Shown here in pieces: positions 20,058-29,409 of a stretch of DNA of 64,000 nt. The stretch's first letter is position 1; each line of letters starts with the position of its first letter. The translations under genes and the position numbers were made by a program. The DNA is from Clostridium sp. CAG:1000 (GTDB lineage Bacteria; Bacillota_I; Bacilli_A; RF39; UBA660). Location: NCBI GenBank assembly GCA_000436975.1, contig HG000339.1, forward strand, positions 1-64,000, given 5' to 3'. The notes below the pieces were generated by a model. That model was not told the origin of the DNA. It searched no databases and was given only the letters and a program-made list of their open reading frames with translations.

Positions 20058-20085
20058 ATTATACATTTTATTACATTAATGTCAG
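20058..20085 (-). promoter_or_regulatory. Promoter of spo0A
   Basis: On the minus strand CTGACA (20080-20085) and TATAAT (20058-20063) are 16 bp apart, about 30 bases before the start codon. I saw no clear TGTCGAA 0A box overlapping it. Confidence 0.6.
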
Positions 20086-20169
20086 ATTATTTTGTCATAC
20101 AGAATATTTTTTTGTCGTTAAAAGGCAAAAAGAAAATTACTTTACATTTAATTTGTAAACATAATAAAT

Positions 20170-20216
20170 TAAAAACAAAAAAATAGCACACGCTGTTCGT
20201 ATTACGTGTGTTATTT
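20170..20216 (-). terminator. Terminator after tpiA
   Basis: On the minus strand AAATAACACACG and CGTGTGCTATTT form a 12-bp stem with one G-U pair, followed by a long T-run. It ends the long operon that begins at the CotH gene. The stem includes the tpiA stop codon. Confidence 0.85.
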
Positions 20217-20915
20217 AATATTAGATAATAAATTATTGAGTGATTTATAGTCAGTACTTATTTTTCCAAGCACGACCCCATCGCAAACATCATATATTGC
20301 TTTAATGTTTTCACCATTGATTGAACCACCATAGTATACTTCAACCTCAAAATTATATTTTTTATGAACATAATCCTTTATCAAATTAACAGTTTGCTCA
20401 ATTTTAGAAATATCTTGAACATCGCCCGTTCCTATTGCCCAATTGGGTTCATAGGCAATACTTAAATATTTAATACTAGATGACTCTATTGATCTTAAAT
20501 AAAAATTTAATTCTTTTTTAACATAACTAAATGGCTTTCTCATTCTTTTCTCTTCACCAACACATAATATTGTTTGACACTTACTGCTAAGAGACTTAAA
20601 TAATTTTTCTTTTGCCATTTCATACTCTTCATACATTATTTTTCTTCTCTCATAATGTCCAACTAGTGTATAGTTAATTCCAATATTTTTTAAAGATTCA
20701 AGATTTAATTCTCCAGTAAATGAACCCATTTTATAACTATAAAAATTTTGCGCACCTACCTTATATTTTGAATCCTTAAACATTGATAAGTAAAGAATTG
20801 GTGGAAAAAGAACAAATTCATAATCTTTACTATTAATTTTATCAAACGAAGTCTTAAATTTAACCATATCATCATAAAGCATATAACTTTTTTGGTTAAG
20901 TATAATCTTCTTCAT
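20211..20915 (-). CDS. tpiA: Triosephosphate isomerase (divergent)
   Basis: 234 residues, about 15 shorter than most TIMs. The catalytic residues are present: Lys about K9 in LNQKSY (usually NWKMN), His in VGHYERR (usually VGHSERR), Glu in AYEPNWAIGTG. The phosphate loop VYYGGSINGENI is also kept. It interconverts DHAP and glyceraldehyde-3-phosphate. It follows pgk by 9 bp and ends the operon. The unusual N-terminus is a real divergence rather than a wrong start, because the ribosome-binding site AGGAGG precedes it. Confidence 0.9.
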   Translation of the reverse strand: MKKIILNQKSYMLYDDMVKFKTSFDKINSKDYEFVLFPPILYLSMFKDSKYKVGAQNFYSYKMGSFTGELNLESLKNIGINYTLVGHYERRKIMYEEYEMAKEKLFKSLSSKCQTILCVGEEKRMRKPFSYVKKELNFYLRSIESSSIKYLSIAYEPNWAIGTGDVQDISKIEQTVNLIKDYVHKKYNFEVEVYYGGSINGENIKAIYDVCDGVVLGKISTDYKSLNNLLSNIK

Positions 20916-20924
20916 AAAAACCTC

Positions 20925-22064
20925 CTAACCTTGTAATCTTTCAAGTGTTTTAAATCTTTTTCCCTCTAAATATTCTAATGTTGCTCCACCACCTGTAGAT
21001 ACAAATGTAAATTTAGCCCCAAGTTTCTTTGCACAAGCTACAATATCACCACCGGCTAAAATTGTAACAATTGATTGCTTATTTAAATATGTCATTAAAG
21101 ATTTAGTGCCCTCAGCAAATCTTTCATCTTCATATTTTCCCAAAGGTCCATTCCATAATACTAAATTACTATCAAATATTGCTTCTTTATATTTAGAAAT
21201 AGTTTTGGGACCTATATCGTATAAAATGTCATCATCGCTGATGTTTTCAACTTCTACCACACCATGTTCAGAAACAAAGTCGACAGGAAGTATTATTTTT
21301 TTACCATTTGTTTCTAATAGATTTTTAGCATACTCAAGTTTATCTTCTACCACTTCATTTTTACCTACATTATATCCTTTCGCTTTTAGGAATGTAAAGC
21401 ACATAGCACCACCAAGTAATAATTTGTCACATGTATTTATTAAATTATTTATTACATCTATTTTATCATCAACTTTGCCTCCACCAAGTATCATTGTTTT
21501 CCTTTGATGAATTGCTTTATTAAGCATAGTAACTTCTTCTTCAACTAAAAATCCGGCATAAGATTTTAAATACTTACTGATACCATATGTTGAAGCATGA
21601 CATCTGTGAGAAGAACCAAAAGCATCAAAAACAAATATATCTCCTAAACTAGCCCAATATTTAGATAATGCTTCATCACAAGAACTTTCAAGTGATTTGG
21701 GATAATCTTCAAATCTAGTATTTTCAACAAGCACTATTTCACTAGGCTCTAAATTTTCTATTGTTTTTTCAAGAATATCTCCTCTTGTTACAGGTACAAA
21801 ATAAACCGGAGCATTTACTAAAGTAGATAAATGTTTTGCAACTATTTCAAGAGAATATTTTTCTTTATCCTCTTTAGTTTTAATTCTTCCTAAATGAGAT
21901 AATAATATTACTTTGGCATTATGATCCAAAAGATATTTTATTGTTTTCAAGCTTGACACAATTCTTGTATCATCGACTATCTTACCATTCTCTATTGGAA
22001 CATTAAAATCCACTCTTACTATAACTTTTTTTCCATTAACATTAGCTTTTTTAATACTCTCCAT
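20925..22064 (-). CDS. pgk: Phosphoglycerate kinase
   Basis: 379 residues. Signatures include KVIVRVDFNVPIENGKIVDD, ILLSHLGR, VLVENTRFED and the nucleotide-binding FVSTGGGATLEYLEG. It transfers phosphate from 1,3-bisphosphoglycerate to ADP. It shares one base with the upstream kinase-like gene and is 9 bp before tpiA. gap lies about 10 kb away in a different unit. Confidence 0.97.
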   Translation of the reverse strand: MESIKKANVNGKKVIVRVDFNVPIENGKIVDDTRIVSSLKTIKYLLDHNAKVILLSHLGRIKTKEDKEKYSLEIVAKHLSTLVNAPVYFVPVTRGDILEKTIENLEPSEIVLVENTRFEDYPKSLESSCDEALSKYWASLGDIFVFDAFGSSHRCHASTYGISKYLKSYAGFLVEEEVTMLNKAIHQRKTMILGGGKVDDKIDVINNLINTCDKLLLGGAMCFTFLKAKGYNVGKNEVVEDKLEYAKNLLETNGKKIILPVDFVSEHGVVEVENISDDDILYDIGPKTISKYKEAIFDSNLVLWNGPLGKYEDERFAEGTKSLMTYLNKQSIVTILAGGDIVACAKKLGAKFTFVSTGGGATLEYLEGKRFKTLERLQG

Positions 22065-22630
22065 TATTTTTCCCCACTTTCATATTTATTATATATATTT
22101 AAAGCGTTATCTTTAAGTTTCTCTAAAGTAGTATTACAAATTTCAATATCAAAATCATTAAAATCATCTAAATCAATCTCTGTCGGATGATTCTTTTGTT
22201 CTTCAGTAAGACCATTATCAAAATCAGGCCTATTTATATGAATTGTTATTAACTGTGGATAAGCTTTTTTAAGATCATTAATTTCTTTTTTAAGTCTAAC
22301 ATCACTAATTATAATCGCATCATAGAAATATGAAAATATTTCTATGTCATCTATCATCCTATTAATAAACAAATCGTCTTTTTTTAATTTTTGTCTTATT
22401 ACATTAGTTCCAAGTTGTTGTAAAAATTCTCTAGGCTTAGTTTCTTCACTTAAATCCCATCCTGTCATTTCACGAGCATAATATTTAATATACTTTGCGA
22501 GCTGAGTTACTATAACTTTCTTACCATGGCTTTCATATGCCTCTTTTAAATAAGCAGAAAATGTATCTTTCCCATGCTTTGCTTTACCACCTACAATAAA
22601 TATTCTAGGATTCTTGTTTCTTATTTCCAT
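22064..22630 (-). CDS. Deoxynucleoside monophosphate kinase-like P-loop protein
   Basis: 188 residues. A P-loop GGKAKHGKDTF near the N-terminus has the GKDT form seen in deoxynucleotide monophosphate kinases of the phage T4 gp1 type. The rest fits: REFLQQLGTNVIR, DDLFINR and IISDVRLKKEINDL. It probably phosphorylates a nucleotide or related small molecule; the substrate is not readable. It overlaps the glycosidase gene by 26 bp upstream and pgk by one base downstream. Confidence 0.6.
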   Translation of the reverse strand: MEIRNKNPRIFIVGGKAKHGKDTFSAYLKEAYESHGKKVIVTQLAKYIKYYAREMTGWDLSEETKPREFLQQLGTNVIRQKLKKDDLFINRMIDDIEIFSYFYDAIIISDVRLKKEINDLKKAYPQLITIHINRPDFDNGLTEEQKNHPTEIDLDDFNDFDIEICNTTLEKLKDNALNIYNKYESGEK

Positions 22631-23669
22631 CTTTAACCTCCTTAGTATTTTCTGGCAATATCATCCACGCATTAGGTAAATATCTTTCACCAGAATATCC
22701 ATATCCCACAGGTGTATTGATAAGTTTACCATTAGCATACATTGCACTACTACCACCACCATCAAGATTAGCAGCATTATAAGCCTTATATCTAACGAAT
22801 ATATCTTTGAGTTCAGTCATAGATATACCAAACGAATCTTTACTTCGGCCATCAATACATAGTAGTAGAACAATTCCATCTTGTCTTTGACCTATTGCGC
22901 TTCTGTTAGCAATTCCCCAGCCACCATTTCCTTTAAATTCGCTTTCTTTTCCGTTAACTATTAAGAAAGGTCCAAATTCAACAGCTCTGTCCATTCCATC
23001 TTTTATAGCTTCTGCGGCTGATTTTTTGGTAAGCATCAATACATTATCTTTTGTAAATCCTATAAGACCTCCACCTTTATTTATTTTTTTACCTACATAT
23101 TTAACTTTGCCATCTAAAATTGTAGTACCGGTATTTCTATTACCATATTTTGTAAATACACCCGATGCATTCATCGCCACTAGTGCGTTATTGTTCTTTG
23201 CCATTGTTGACAAATACTCTCCACCAGCACCAAAACCTTTAGAAAATACAAGTCTTAATTTGGAAGGTTTATATACAACAACCATATAGCCCTTCCATTT
23301 GCTTCCACTTATATTTACAAGTTTATATATATCATTATTTTTATCTCTTTTTAGTACTTGCTCTTCATAAATACTTTCATAAGTACCAGTATCCAAAACA
23401 GGTTTAGTATTAATTTTACTAATGTCAGTAGGGCTGTCAGATTCAATTATCTTGTTGTTAGCAAGTATCTTTTCTACCATTTCCTCACTATATAAAACAT
23501 AGGCAAAATATTTATGATTCATAGTTGTCATCGCGGTAGTAACTAAATAGTCTCTAAAGAATGAAAACGGACCATATGCCAAAAAGAAGCAGATAAGAAC
23601 TATAACATCTACTATTATTAAAGCAATACTAAATTTACTATTTTTACTACTCTTACTTTTTTTAGCCAT
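22605..23669 (-). CDS. Membrane-anchored phosphodiester glycosidase (NAGPA domain)
   Basis: 354 residues. An N-terminal membrane segment (about 14-36) anchors a NAGPA-type domain (about 120-335) with MVVVYKPSKLRLVFS, NASGVFTKYGNRNTGTTILDG and the strong C-terminal motif NLDGGGSSAMYANGKLIN. This family cleaves sugar-phosphodiester bonds and in Gram-positives acts on wall polymers or polysaccharides. It overlaps both neighbours and belongs to the surface-gene operon. Confidence 0.8.
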   Translation of the reverse strand: MAKKSKSSKNSKFSIALIIVDVIVLICFFLAYGPFSFFRDYLVTTAMTTMNHKYFAYVLYSEEMVEKILANNKIIESDSPTDISKINTKPVLDTGTYESIYEEQVLKRDKNNDIYKLVNISGSKWKGYMVVVYKPSKLRLVFSKGFGAGGEYLSTMAKNNNALVAMNASGVFTKYGNRNTGTTILDGKVKYVGKKINKGGGLIGFTKDNVLMLTKKSAAEAIKDGMDRAVEFGPFLIVNGKESEFKGNGGWGIANRSAIGQRQDGIVLLLCIDGRSKDSFGISMTELKDIFVRYKAYNAANLDGGGSSAMYANGKLINTPVGYGYSGERYLPNAWMILPENTKEVKDGNKKQES

Positions 23670-25029
23670 TATTCTCTCCTAATACAAATGGACTCTTTTC
23701 ACTTCCATCTCCAGATAATATATCAAGACTACTTTTTAAATATAAACAAGGCCTTAAATTATACGTTGATGTTACTAAGTCTCCATAAAAGTTTCCCTCT
23801 GCGCTAATTACATCTATTGATTTATTATCGCCGATACCTTTACTTAATAGGAAAACATTTTTAACATCATTTATATACATATCTCCTAGGGAAAGCATGC
23901 CCACGTTAGCATTTAATACAGTTTTATAAGCATCAAGAAAACTTAGTGTTTCTGTGTTTAACTCCCCTACAGGCCATGAACTCTTAACGATATACTTATT
24001 ATTTTTAAGAGTCTTATAATAATTATTATTTAAATAATATCCTACATTATCTTTATTTAAAGAATAAGTGTTATTAGAACCAAACTTCTTAGCCACAATC
24101 TTTCCATTTTCTTTTATAGCTTCGCTTTGAGCTATTTTAATTTTACCATTTTCTATTCCAATAACTTTAAAGCTAGTATTGGAATATTTAACAAATGATC
24201 CCACATAGACATCCGATAATTTTTTAATGTCATGGCTTTCTATTTTATATGGATTTTCTTTAGTACCATTACCACTTATTATCTCACTACTACCAGAAAA
24301 TGTTATAACTGCTCTTACTCCTAATGCTTTTCTATTAGTATTATCAAGTGCAATCTCCCCACTGCTGGTAACATAATAGTTAGAATTATTATTATCAACG
24401 GTACTTAAGAAATAAGAGTCTTTAATATTTAAGAAACTTTCTTTACCACCAGAAACATAATAATCATATAATGATAAAATACCAATCTTATGTTTTTCAT
24501 TCGCTTTATCACAAGTTATTTTAGTTAAATCATCTATTTTGTCATCACACATAGATGTATTTATTAACAAACTATCACTGTTAAATAAATTATTCTCAAA
24601 TATACCACTATTTTTAATAGCTGATTTATTTAACCACGTATTAATATTAGAAAGAGAAAAACCATTTTTCAAATTTCCATACATAATCGTTAAACTACTA
24701 TCTGATACAGCCTTAATTTTATTATCTTTATCAACAGATAGAATTCTAAATAATATACCAGAATATTCTAAATAGTTATCGTTAGTATTTCCCTTGAACG
24801 TATATGTCTTAGTATCATCATCATAAACAAGACCATTATTTATATCAACATAACTTCTTTTTTTAATAATGCTATCTACAATCAAATTAGATTCATCAAC
24901 CGTATTATGTTCTTTATTATAATAAATAATTAGTCTGGTAACATAAAATATAACAATAATAAATAACACTAATATATTTAGTGCTACTAATACGGGTGTA
25001 ATTTTAAGTCTCTTTCTAGTCTTAGCCAT
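23662..25029 (-). CDS. Membrane-anchored surface protein with DUF6273-like repeats
   Basis: 455 residues. One membrane segment (about 14-36) is followed by an extracellular part with two similar units. Each has a segment like YSGILFRILSVDKDNKIK or NTSFKVIGIENGKIKIAQ, an asparagine-rich stretch mentioning WLN or YLN, and a closing motif of the type SGDGSEKSPFVL or SGNGTKENPYKI. The last motif is common at the ends of surface domains in gut Firmicutes (DUF6273-like). No catalytic residues were recognised. It is translationally coupled to the glycosidase gene. Confidence 0.5.
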   Translation of the reverse strand: MAKTRKRLKITPVLVALNILVLFIIVIFYVTRLIIYYNKEHNTVDESNLIVDSIIKKRSYVDINNGLVYDDDTKTYTFKGNTNDNYLEYSGILFRILSVDKDNKIKAVSDSSLTIMYGNLKNGFSLSNINTWLNKSAIKNSGIFENNLFNSDSLLINTSMCDDKIDDLTKITCDKANEKHKIGILSLYDYYVSGGKESFLNIKDSYFLSTVDNNNSNYYVTSSGEIALDNTNRKALGVRAVITFSGSSEIISGNGTKENPYKIESHDIKKLSDVYVGSFVKYSNTSFKVIGIENGKIKIAQSEAIKENGKIVAKKFGSNNTYSLNKDNVGYYLNNNYYKTLKNNKYIVKSSWPVGELNTETLSFLDAYKTVLNANVGMLSLGDMYINDVKNVFLLSKGIGDNKSIDVISAEGNFYGDLVTSTYNLRPCLYLKSSLDILSGDGSEKSPFVLGENNG

Positions 25030-25040
25030 TATAATACTTC

Positions 25041-25724
25041 CTAATCTCCAAAATCATTTTGATATGCTATTAAACTAGCATTAATAAGCCCATCAACATT
25101 ACTAAATTGATCAACCATTTTTGTTTCAATATCACCATTTTTATCTTTAACATCAACTTCTAATGATAATTCAACTTTACCACCGAATATAGATTTACTT
25201 CTAACTTTAAACTTCTTGATATTTTTTAATTTTCGCATAACATCATTATGAGCACTTGCCTCATATTTAAGAACCAATAAATATCTACTAGCAGTTTTGA
25301 AACCCATTAAATAACTAGCAAAATATAAAATACCTATTCCTAATGAAGCTGCCAAAGCAGGAATATATAAACCAGCACCAGCCATTATTCCGGCAGCTAT
25401 TCCCCAGAACATAAATCCAGTATCAACAGGCTCTTTAACAGCAGTTCTAAATCTTACAATAGATAAAGCACCTACCATACCTAAAGATAAAGAGATGTTA
25501 GAACTAATTGTTCTTATGATAATTGAAGTTACCATACAAAGCATCAATATACATAATGAAAATGCTTTTGAATAAACAACCCCTGTATAAGTCTTCTTAT
25601 AAACATAGATTATAAATAACCCAATTACAAATGCCACCAGTAGAGATAAAAGTATACTTCCCACAGATATAGTTCCTGTAAAATTTTCCAAAACAGATTT
25701 TTTAATAGTATCAACTACACTCAT
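25041..25724 (-). CDS. DUF4956 membrane protein
   Basis: 227 residues. Four membrane segments lie in the first 140 residues (for example SVGSILLSLLVAFVIGLFII), with the family motif SLGMVGALSIVRFRTAVKEPVDTGFMFWGIAAGI. A soluble C-terminal part follows. DUF4956 genes habitually sit beside VTC and CotH genes, as here (12 bp after the VTC gene). The function is unknown; the context suggests polyphosphate or surface-polymer metabolism. Confidence 0.85.
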   Translation of the reverse strand: MSVVDTIKKSVLENFTGTISVGSILLSLLVAFVIGLFIIYVYKKTYTGVVYSKAFSLCILMLCMVTSIIIRTISSNISLSLGMVGALSIVRFRTAVKEPVDTGFMFWGIAAGIMAGAGLYIPALAASLGIGILYFASYLMGFKTASRYLLVLKYEASAHNDVMRKLKNIKKFKVRSKSIFGGKVELSLEVDVKDKNGDIETKMVDQFSNVDGLINASLIAYQNDFGD

Positions 25725-25736
25725 TTAATTCACTCC

Positions 25737-26420
25737 TCACTTAATACTTCTACATATAGCAAACTTACTCACAGCCTCTCGAACCGACGGAACTGTACTT
25801 AATATATTTGCTATATGAGAAGGTAATACCTCATTATATTTAACTTCCAATACTTGTTTATCATTTTCAATAACCCTATATGTTGGACTTTTATCATCAA
25901 ACAAATCATAATTATAAAGTCCGCTTTTAATGTTAGAATCAAATGTAATTCTAACATCACTTACCGGATAAATAAATGCTACTCTATTATATTCAACTAT
26001 AATAGATGGAAGTAATCCCTTTAGTTTAATATCATTTAGAAATTCTTCAAGTAATCCTTCAGGATTTTTAATCTCATTTATTTTACCATTTAATATTTTA
26101 CTATATATGCCTTTTGAAATCAACATCTGTTCCTTAGAAGTTAAATTATTATGCTTCATTTTTTTCTCAAGTCTTATAAAATTATCATCATCATTATATG
26201 TTCTAATTCTGAACTTCTTCCTATACAAAACACCATCAAGTTTTTCGTAATAAGAGTTAGAATTTATGTCATCAAAATATAAGCTTTTAATAACATATGA
26301 TCCATCAGATAAAGCATTTTTATCCTTATCTAATATTAATGATAACTGACTTTTTAAAACCTCAGCACACCCATTAGATATTTTAAATTTTAACTCATGC
26401 CTATATTTATATTTTTTCAC
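25737..26420 (-). CDS. VTC domain protein (polyphosphate polymerase-like)
   Basis: 227 residues. It matches the VTC/CYTH-type tunnel enzyme: RHELKFKIS at the start, SLYFDDINSNSYYEKLDGVLYRKKFRIRTYND, RLEKKMKHNN, RVAFI and the late LEVKYNEVLP. The basic and acidic residues line the tunnel in yeast Vtc4, which makes polyphosphate from ATP. It overlaps the CotH gene by 4 bp and precedes the DUF4956 gene. Confidence 0.85.
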   Translation of the reverse strand: MKKYKYRHELKFKISNGCAEVLKSQLSLILDKDKNALSDGSYVIKSLYFDDINSNSYYEKLDGVLYRKKFRIRTYNDDDNFIRLEKKMKHNNLTSKEQMLISKGIYSKILNGKINEIKNPEGLLEEFLNDIKLKGLLPSIIVEYNRVAFIYPVSDVRITFDSNIKSGLYNYDLFDDKSPTYRVIENDKQVLEVKYNEVLPSHIANILSTVPSVREAVSKFAICRSIK

Positions 26421-29329
26421 TTAACATCACCAAAATACTTATTCATATCACTATTAGAAAGGCCAAAAAATGATTTGGCTTGACTTACCATATATTTATT
26501 TCTCTTACGAGCAAAATTTTTCATTGAACTAACATTACTTTTCCACTCGTCATAAGAAGCAACATTCCATCTACTCAAGTTTCTCTTAATTTCATCCTCA
26601 CTAATCTCATTAATTACTGAATCTATTTTCTTTATAACGTTATCACTATTCCATGTGTTTTTAAGATTATATGAAAGTCTTTCAACAAATGTCTTCTTAA
26701 ACTCACTACTTTTTAATAAATTTCTAAGAAGAGTTGTCGGAAAATTTCCATATCCAATACCTGAAGGTGTAGTATAATATTTATAATAATTAACATCCAC
26801 ATTATAAAATGCAGAGTCTAAATCATAATATATAAATTTCCATTTTCCAGAATCAACTAACGGATTAGAAAAATATCTCATATTTACTATATCATAGTTA
26901 GATGGCCATATTTCAGAAATCCAGAAATCACAATAACCCACTATATCTATTTGCTCTTTGATTTTATTATAATTTTTCACATCACTAAGAGTGTTGCTAT
27001 TAGTGAAACTGACCATTTTATTATATTTAGTATTTGTACCTATTTTAACCTCTCCATCTATTCTTAATAAATCAGTGTTTTCTTTTGTTGCTTTAACATT
27101 ATAATGATTTGATATAAAAGATTCATCTACCTTTTCTCTTATAAAATATAATCCCCAATATTCACCATTCAGATATAAAGCAACTGGTTTATATGCTTGA
27201 ACATCAACATCAGTATATTCACCAACTAAAGATGTCGCAACTATATCTCTAATCAATGTTTTTTTTGACCATTCAAATTCATCTTGACTGCCGGTTCTTA
27301 ATACCAATGAATCAAATACAGAACTGTCTACAGTATCAAATACCTTATATTTTAAACTTCCTTCTCCATATTTTTTCTTAAATTTTATTTCATAACTTTT
27401 CTTCTTATAACTTCTAGTAGACCCACCAAAAAGTTTTAACCCAGCACCAATAGAAAATCCAGTACCCTCAGAATCAAAGTACTCAACAAAGCAAGGCTCG
27501 ATTACACTACTATTTAAGGCTGTATGAGTATTGACATTTGAGAGTGCTTTTTTATCAATAGAAATAGACATTACATTTATTTTATGATTCTCATTCAATA
27601 TATAAGAATATGTATTAGTCTTACTTTGAAGTTTTCCATTATCTTTACTCATAGTTCTTAAAACAGTAGTCTTCTTTATAGTTAGAGGACTACTGTATAC
27701 TTTTGAAGAAGTTGTTGGAACTGAACCATCTAATGTGTAATAAATTTTATCTCCACCAGTTAATGCAACCTCAATAGAATCTGTTTTATTATATACACCA
27801 CTTTTCTTATTAGCGGTTGGTAAATAAGATATGCTCATCGTACCATTTGAATTTTTTGCTTTTGGTGTTGGCTTACTAAAATAATATATACCATCATCAC
27901 TTTTACCAATTGAATATCCTGAAGGCACTTCTGATATGAATAAAGTATCAATTATTTTTCTGTCTTTTGTTAGATATAAACTTTCTACACTTGATAATTT
28001 AAACGGAGCGTGTACATAAGAATCATTACTAAGATTTGTTTCGCCAGATGCCATTACTATATAGTACTCACCTTTTTTTAGTTCAATTTTAGGTAATTTA
28101 AATTCACAAATTGAATTAATACTTGTAGTTAAACAATAATCACTTAATTTAATAGTTTTATTGCTATTATTATATAACTCAATCCAATCATAATAATTTC
28201 CACCATTTTGAGGTAAATATTCATAATTAGAATTCATTGCTTCGTTTATAATTAAATCTTTTGGCGCTTTAATATATTCACTTTGAAATTTCATTTGTCC
28301 ATCTACTGTATTAGGATATCCCGGTGTAATGCTAGAACTTTGTGCAAAACCATTTTCTGTTCTAACATACGCCATACCATTTCCTAAATTATTGTATTCT
28401 ACTCTATCAATTACTTTACCTTTATTATTTGAGAGTACTGCATAACCATTTTTACTCTTTAGTTTAAATCCTGTACTTAGTTCACCTTTTTTGCTACTAG
28501 TACCACTAGTATAAATAACTAATGTTTCACCAGAAGTTATTACTCTATTTGGAAATTGCCATTTAAAGCTACAATCAACATCATTTGATAAACTATAATT
28601 TTCCAAATTAATACTTTTATTTGATACGTTTATTATTTCAATATAACCACTGTATTCACCATTTTTATTTTTAAAATTTCCTTTATTATTAGCAAGTATC
28701 TCATTTATTTTTAAATCAGAGTCCCCCTCTGCCATTAATGATTTAAGAAATTCTTTATGTCCCTTTAAGTTATTAGTAAAACCAGGTGTTGGATTTTCTA
28801 TTACCCATAGCCCATTTTCATCTCTTGCCATTACACTTCCGGAATCAAGAGAAACAGTTTTAACAGCATCTATTACTTTACCATTTGGTCTAAATAATGA
28901 AACAACTTCTCCGCCGCTAGATTTAAGTTTAAATGATGCGTTTAATCCATCTAATTTCTTACCACTTAAAAATACAACAATATATGATTTTGCCTTAATA
29001 GTTGTTTTAGGAAATATCCATTTAACTTTATTATTTTCATCCCCAAGACCATAATCCTTAAGTTCAATATCTTTATCACTACCATTATATAATTCTAAAT
29101 AGTCATATATGCCGCCATCAAAAGATGCTATTGTTCCATTGTTCCCAGTCATTATCTCATTAATAACGAGAGACTTAACCGATGTCTCTTTATTATCTAG
29201 TTCTTTCTTTTCAAGAGAATTACTATTTTTATCTTTAAATATACCAAGTAATATAAAAATGACTAATAAAAGCCCACTAATTACAAAAAATGATATGTTA
29301 TTTTTAAATTTCTTAACATTAAATTTCAT
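26417..29329 (-). CDS. CotH-family secreted protein with lamin-tail and chitobiase-like domains
   Basis: 970 residues, the largest protein in the window. An N-terminal membrane or signal segment (about 10-30) is followed by three lamin-tail-like domains (about 50-180, 200-330, 355-480), each starting with a version of INEIM or INEAM and containing YxELYN. A chitobiase C-terminal-like domain (about 500-575, YYTLDGSVPTTSSKVYSSPL) and a CotH kinase-like domain (about 590-950, with GGSTRSYKKKSYEIKFKKKYG and DLDSAF) follow. CotH-type proteins are atypical kinases of spore-coat proteins. It starts an eight-gene run ending at tpiA. Confidence 0.88.
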   Translation of the reverse strand: MKFNVKKFKNNISFFVISGLLLVIFILLGIFKDKNSNSLEKKELDNKETSVKSLVINEIMTGNNGTIASFDGGIYDYLELYNGSDKDIELKDYGLGDENNKVKWIFPKTTIKAKSYIVVFLSGKKLDGLNASFKLKSSGGEVVSLFRPNGKVIDAVKTVSLDSGSVMARDENGLWVIENPTPGFTNNLKGHKEFLKSLMAEGDSDLKINEILANNKGNFKNKNGEYSGYIEIINVSNKSINLENYSLSNDVDCSFKWQFPNRVITSGETLVIYTSGTSSKKGELSTGFKLKSKNGYAVLSNNKGKVIDRVEYNNLGNGMAYVRTENGFAQSSSITPGYPNTVDGQMKFQSEYIKAPKDLIINEAMNSNYEYLPQNGGNYYDWIELYNNSNKTIKLSDYCLTTSINSICEFKLPKIELKKGEYYIVMASGETNLSNDSYVHAPFKLSSVESLYLTKDRKIIDTLFISEVPSGYSIGKSDDGIYYFSKPTPKAKNSNGTMSISYLPTANKKSGVYNKTDSIEVALTGGDKIYYTLDGSVPTTSSKVYSSPLTIKKTTVLRTMSKDNGKLQSKTNTYSYILNENHKINVMSISIDKKALSNVNTHTALNSSVIEPCFVEYFDSEGTGFSIGAGLKLFGGSTRSYKKKSYEIKFKKKYGEGSLKYKVFDTVDSSVFDSLVLRTGSQDEFEWSKKTLIRDIVATSLVGEYTDVDVQAYKPVALYLNGEYWGLYFIREKVDESFISNHYNVKATKENTDLLRIDGEVKIGTNTKYNKMVSFTNSNTLSDVKNYNKIKEQIDIVGYCDFWISEIWPSNYDIVNMRYFSNPLVDSGKWKFIYYDLDSAFYNVDVNYYKYYTTPSGIGYGNFPTTLLRNLLKSSEFKKTFVERLSYNLKNTWNSDNVIKKIDSVINEISEDEIKRNLSRWNVASYDEWKSNVSSMKNFARKRNKYMVSQAKSFFGLSNSDMNKYFGDVK

Positions 29330-29409
29330 AATAAAACTCCTATTATAATTATATAATAATAAGAGTTTCTTTTCTATAAAATTTTGTATATATTTTAAAA
29401 CTTTACACT

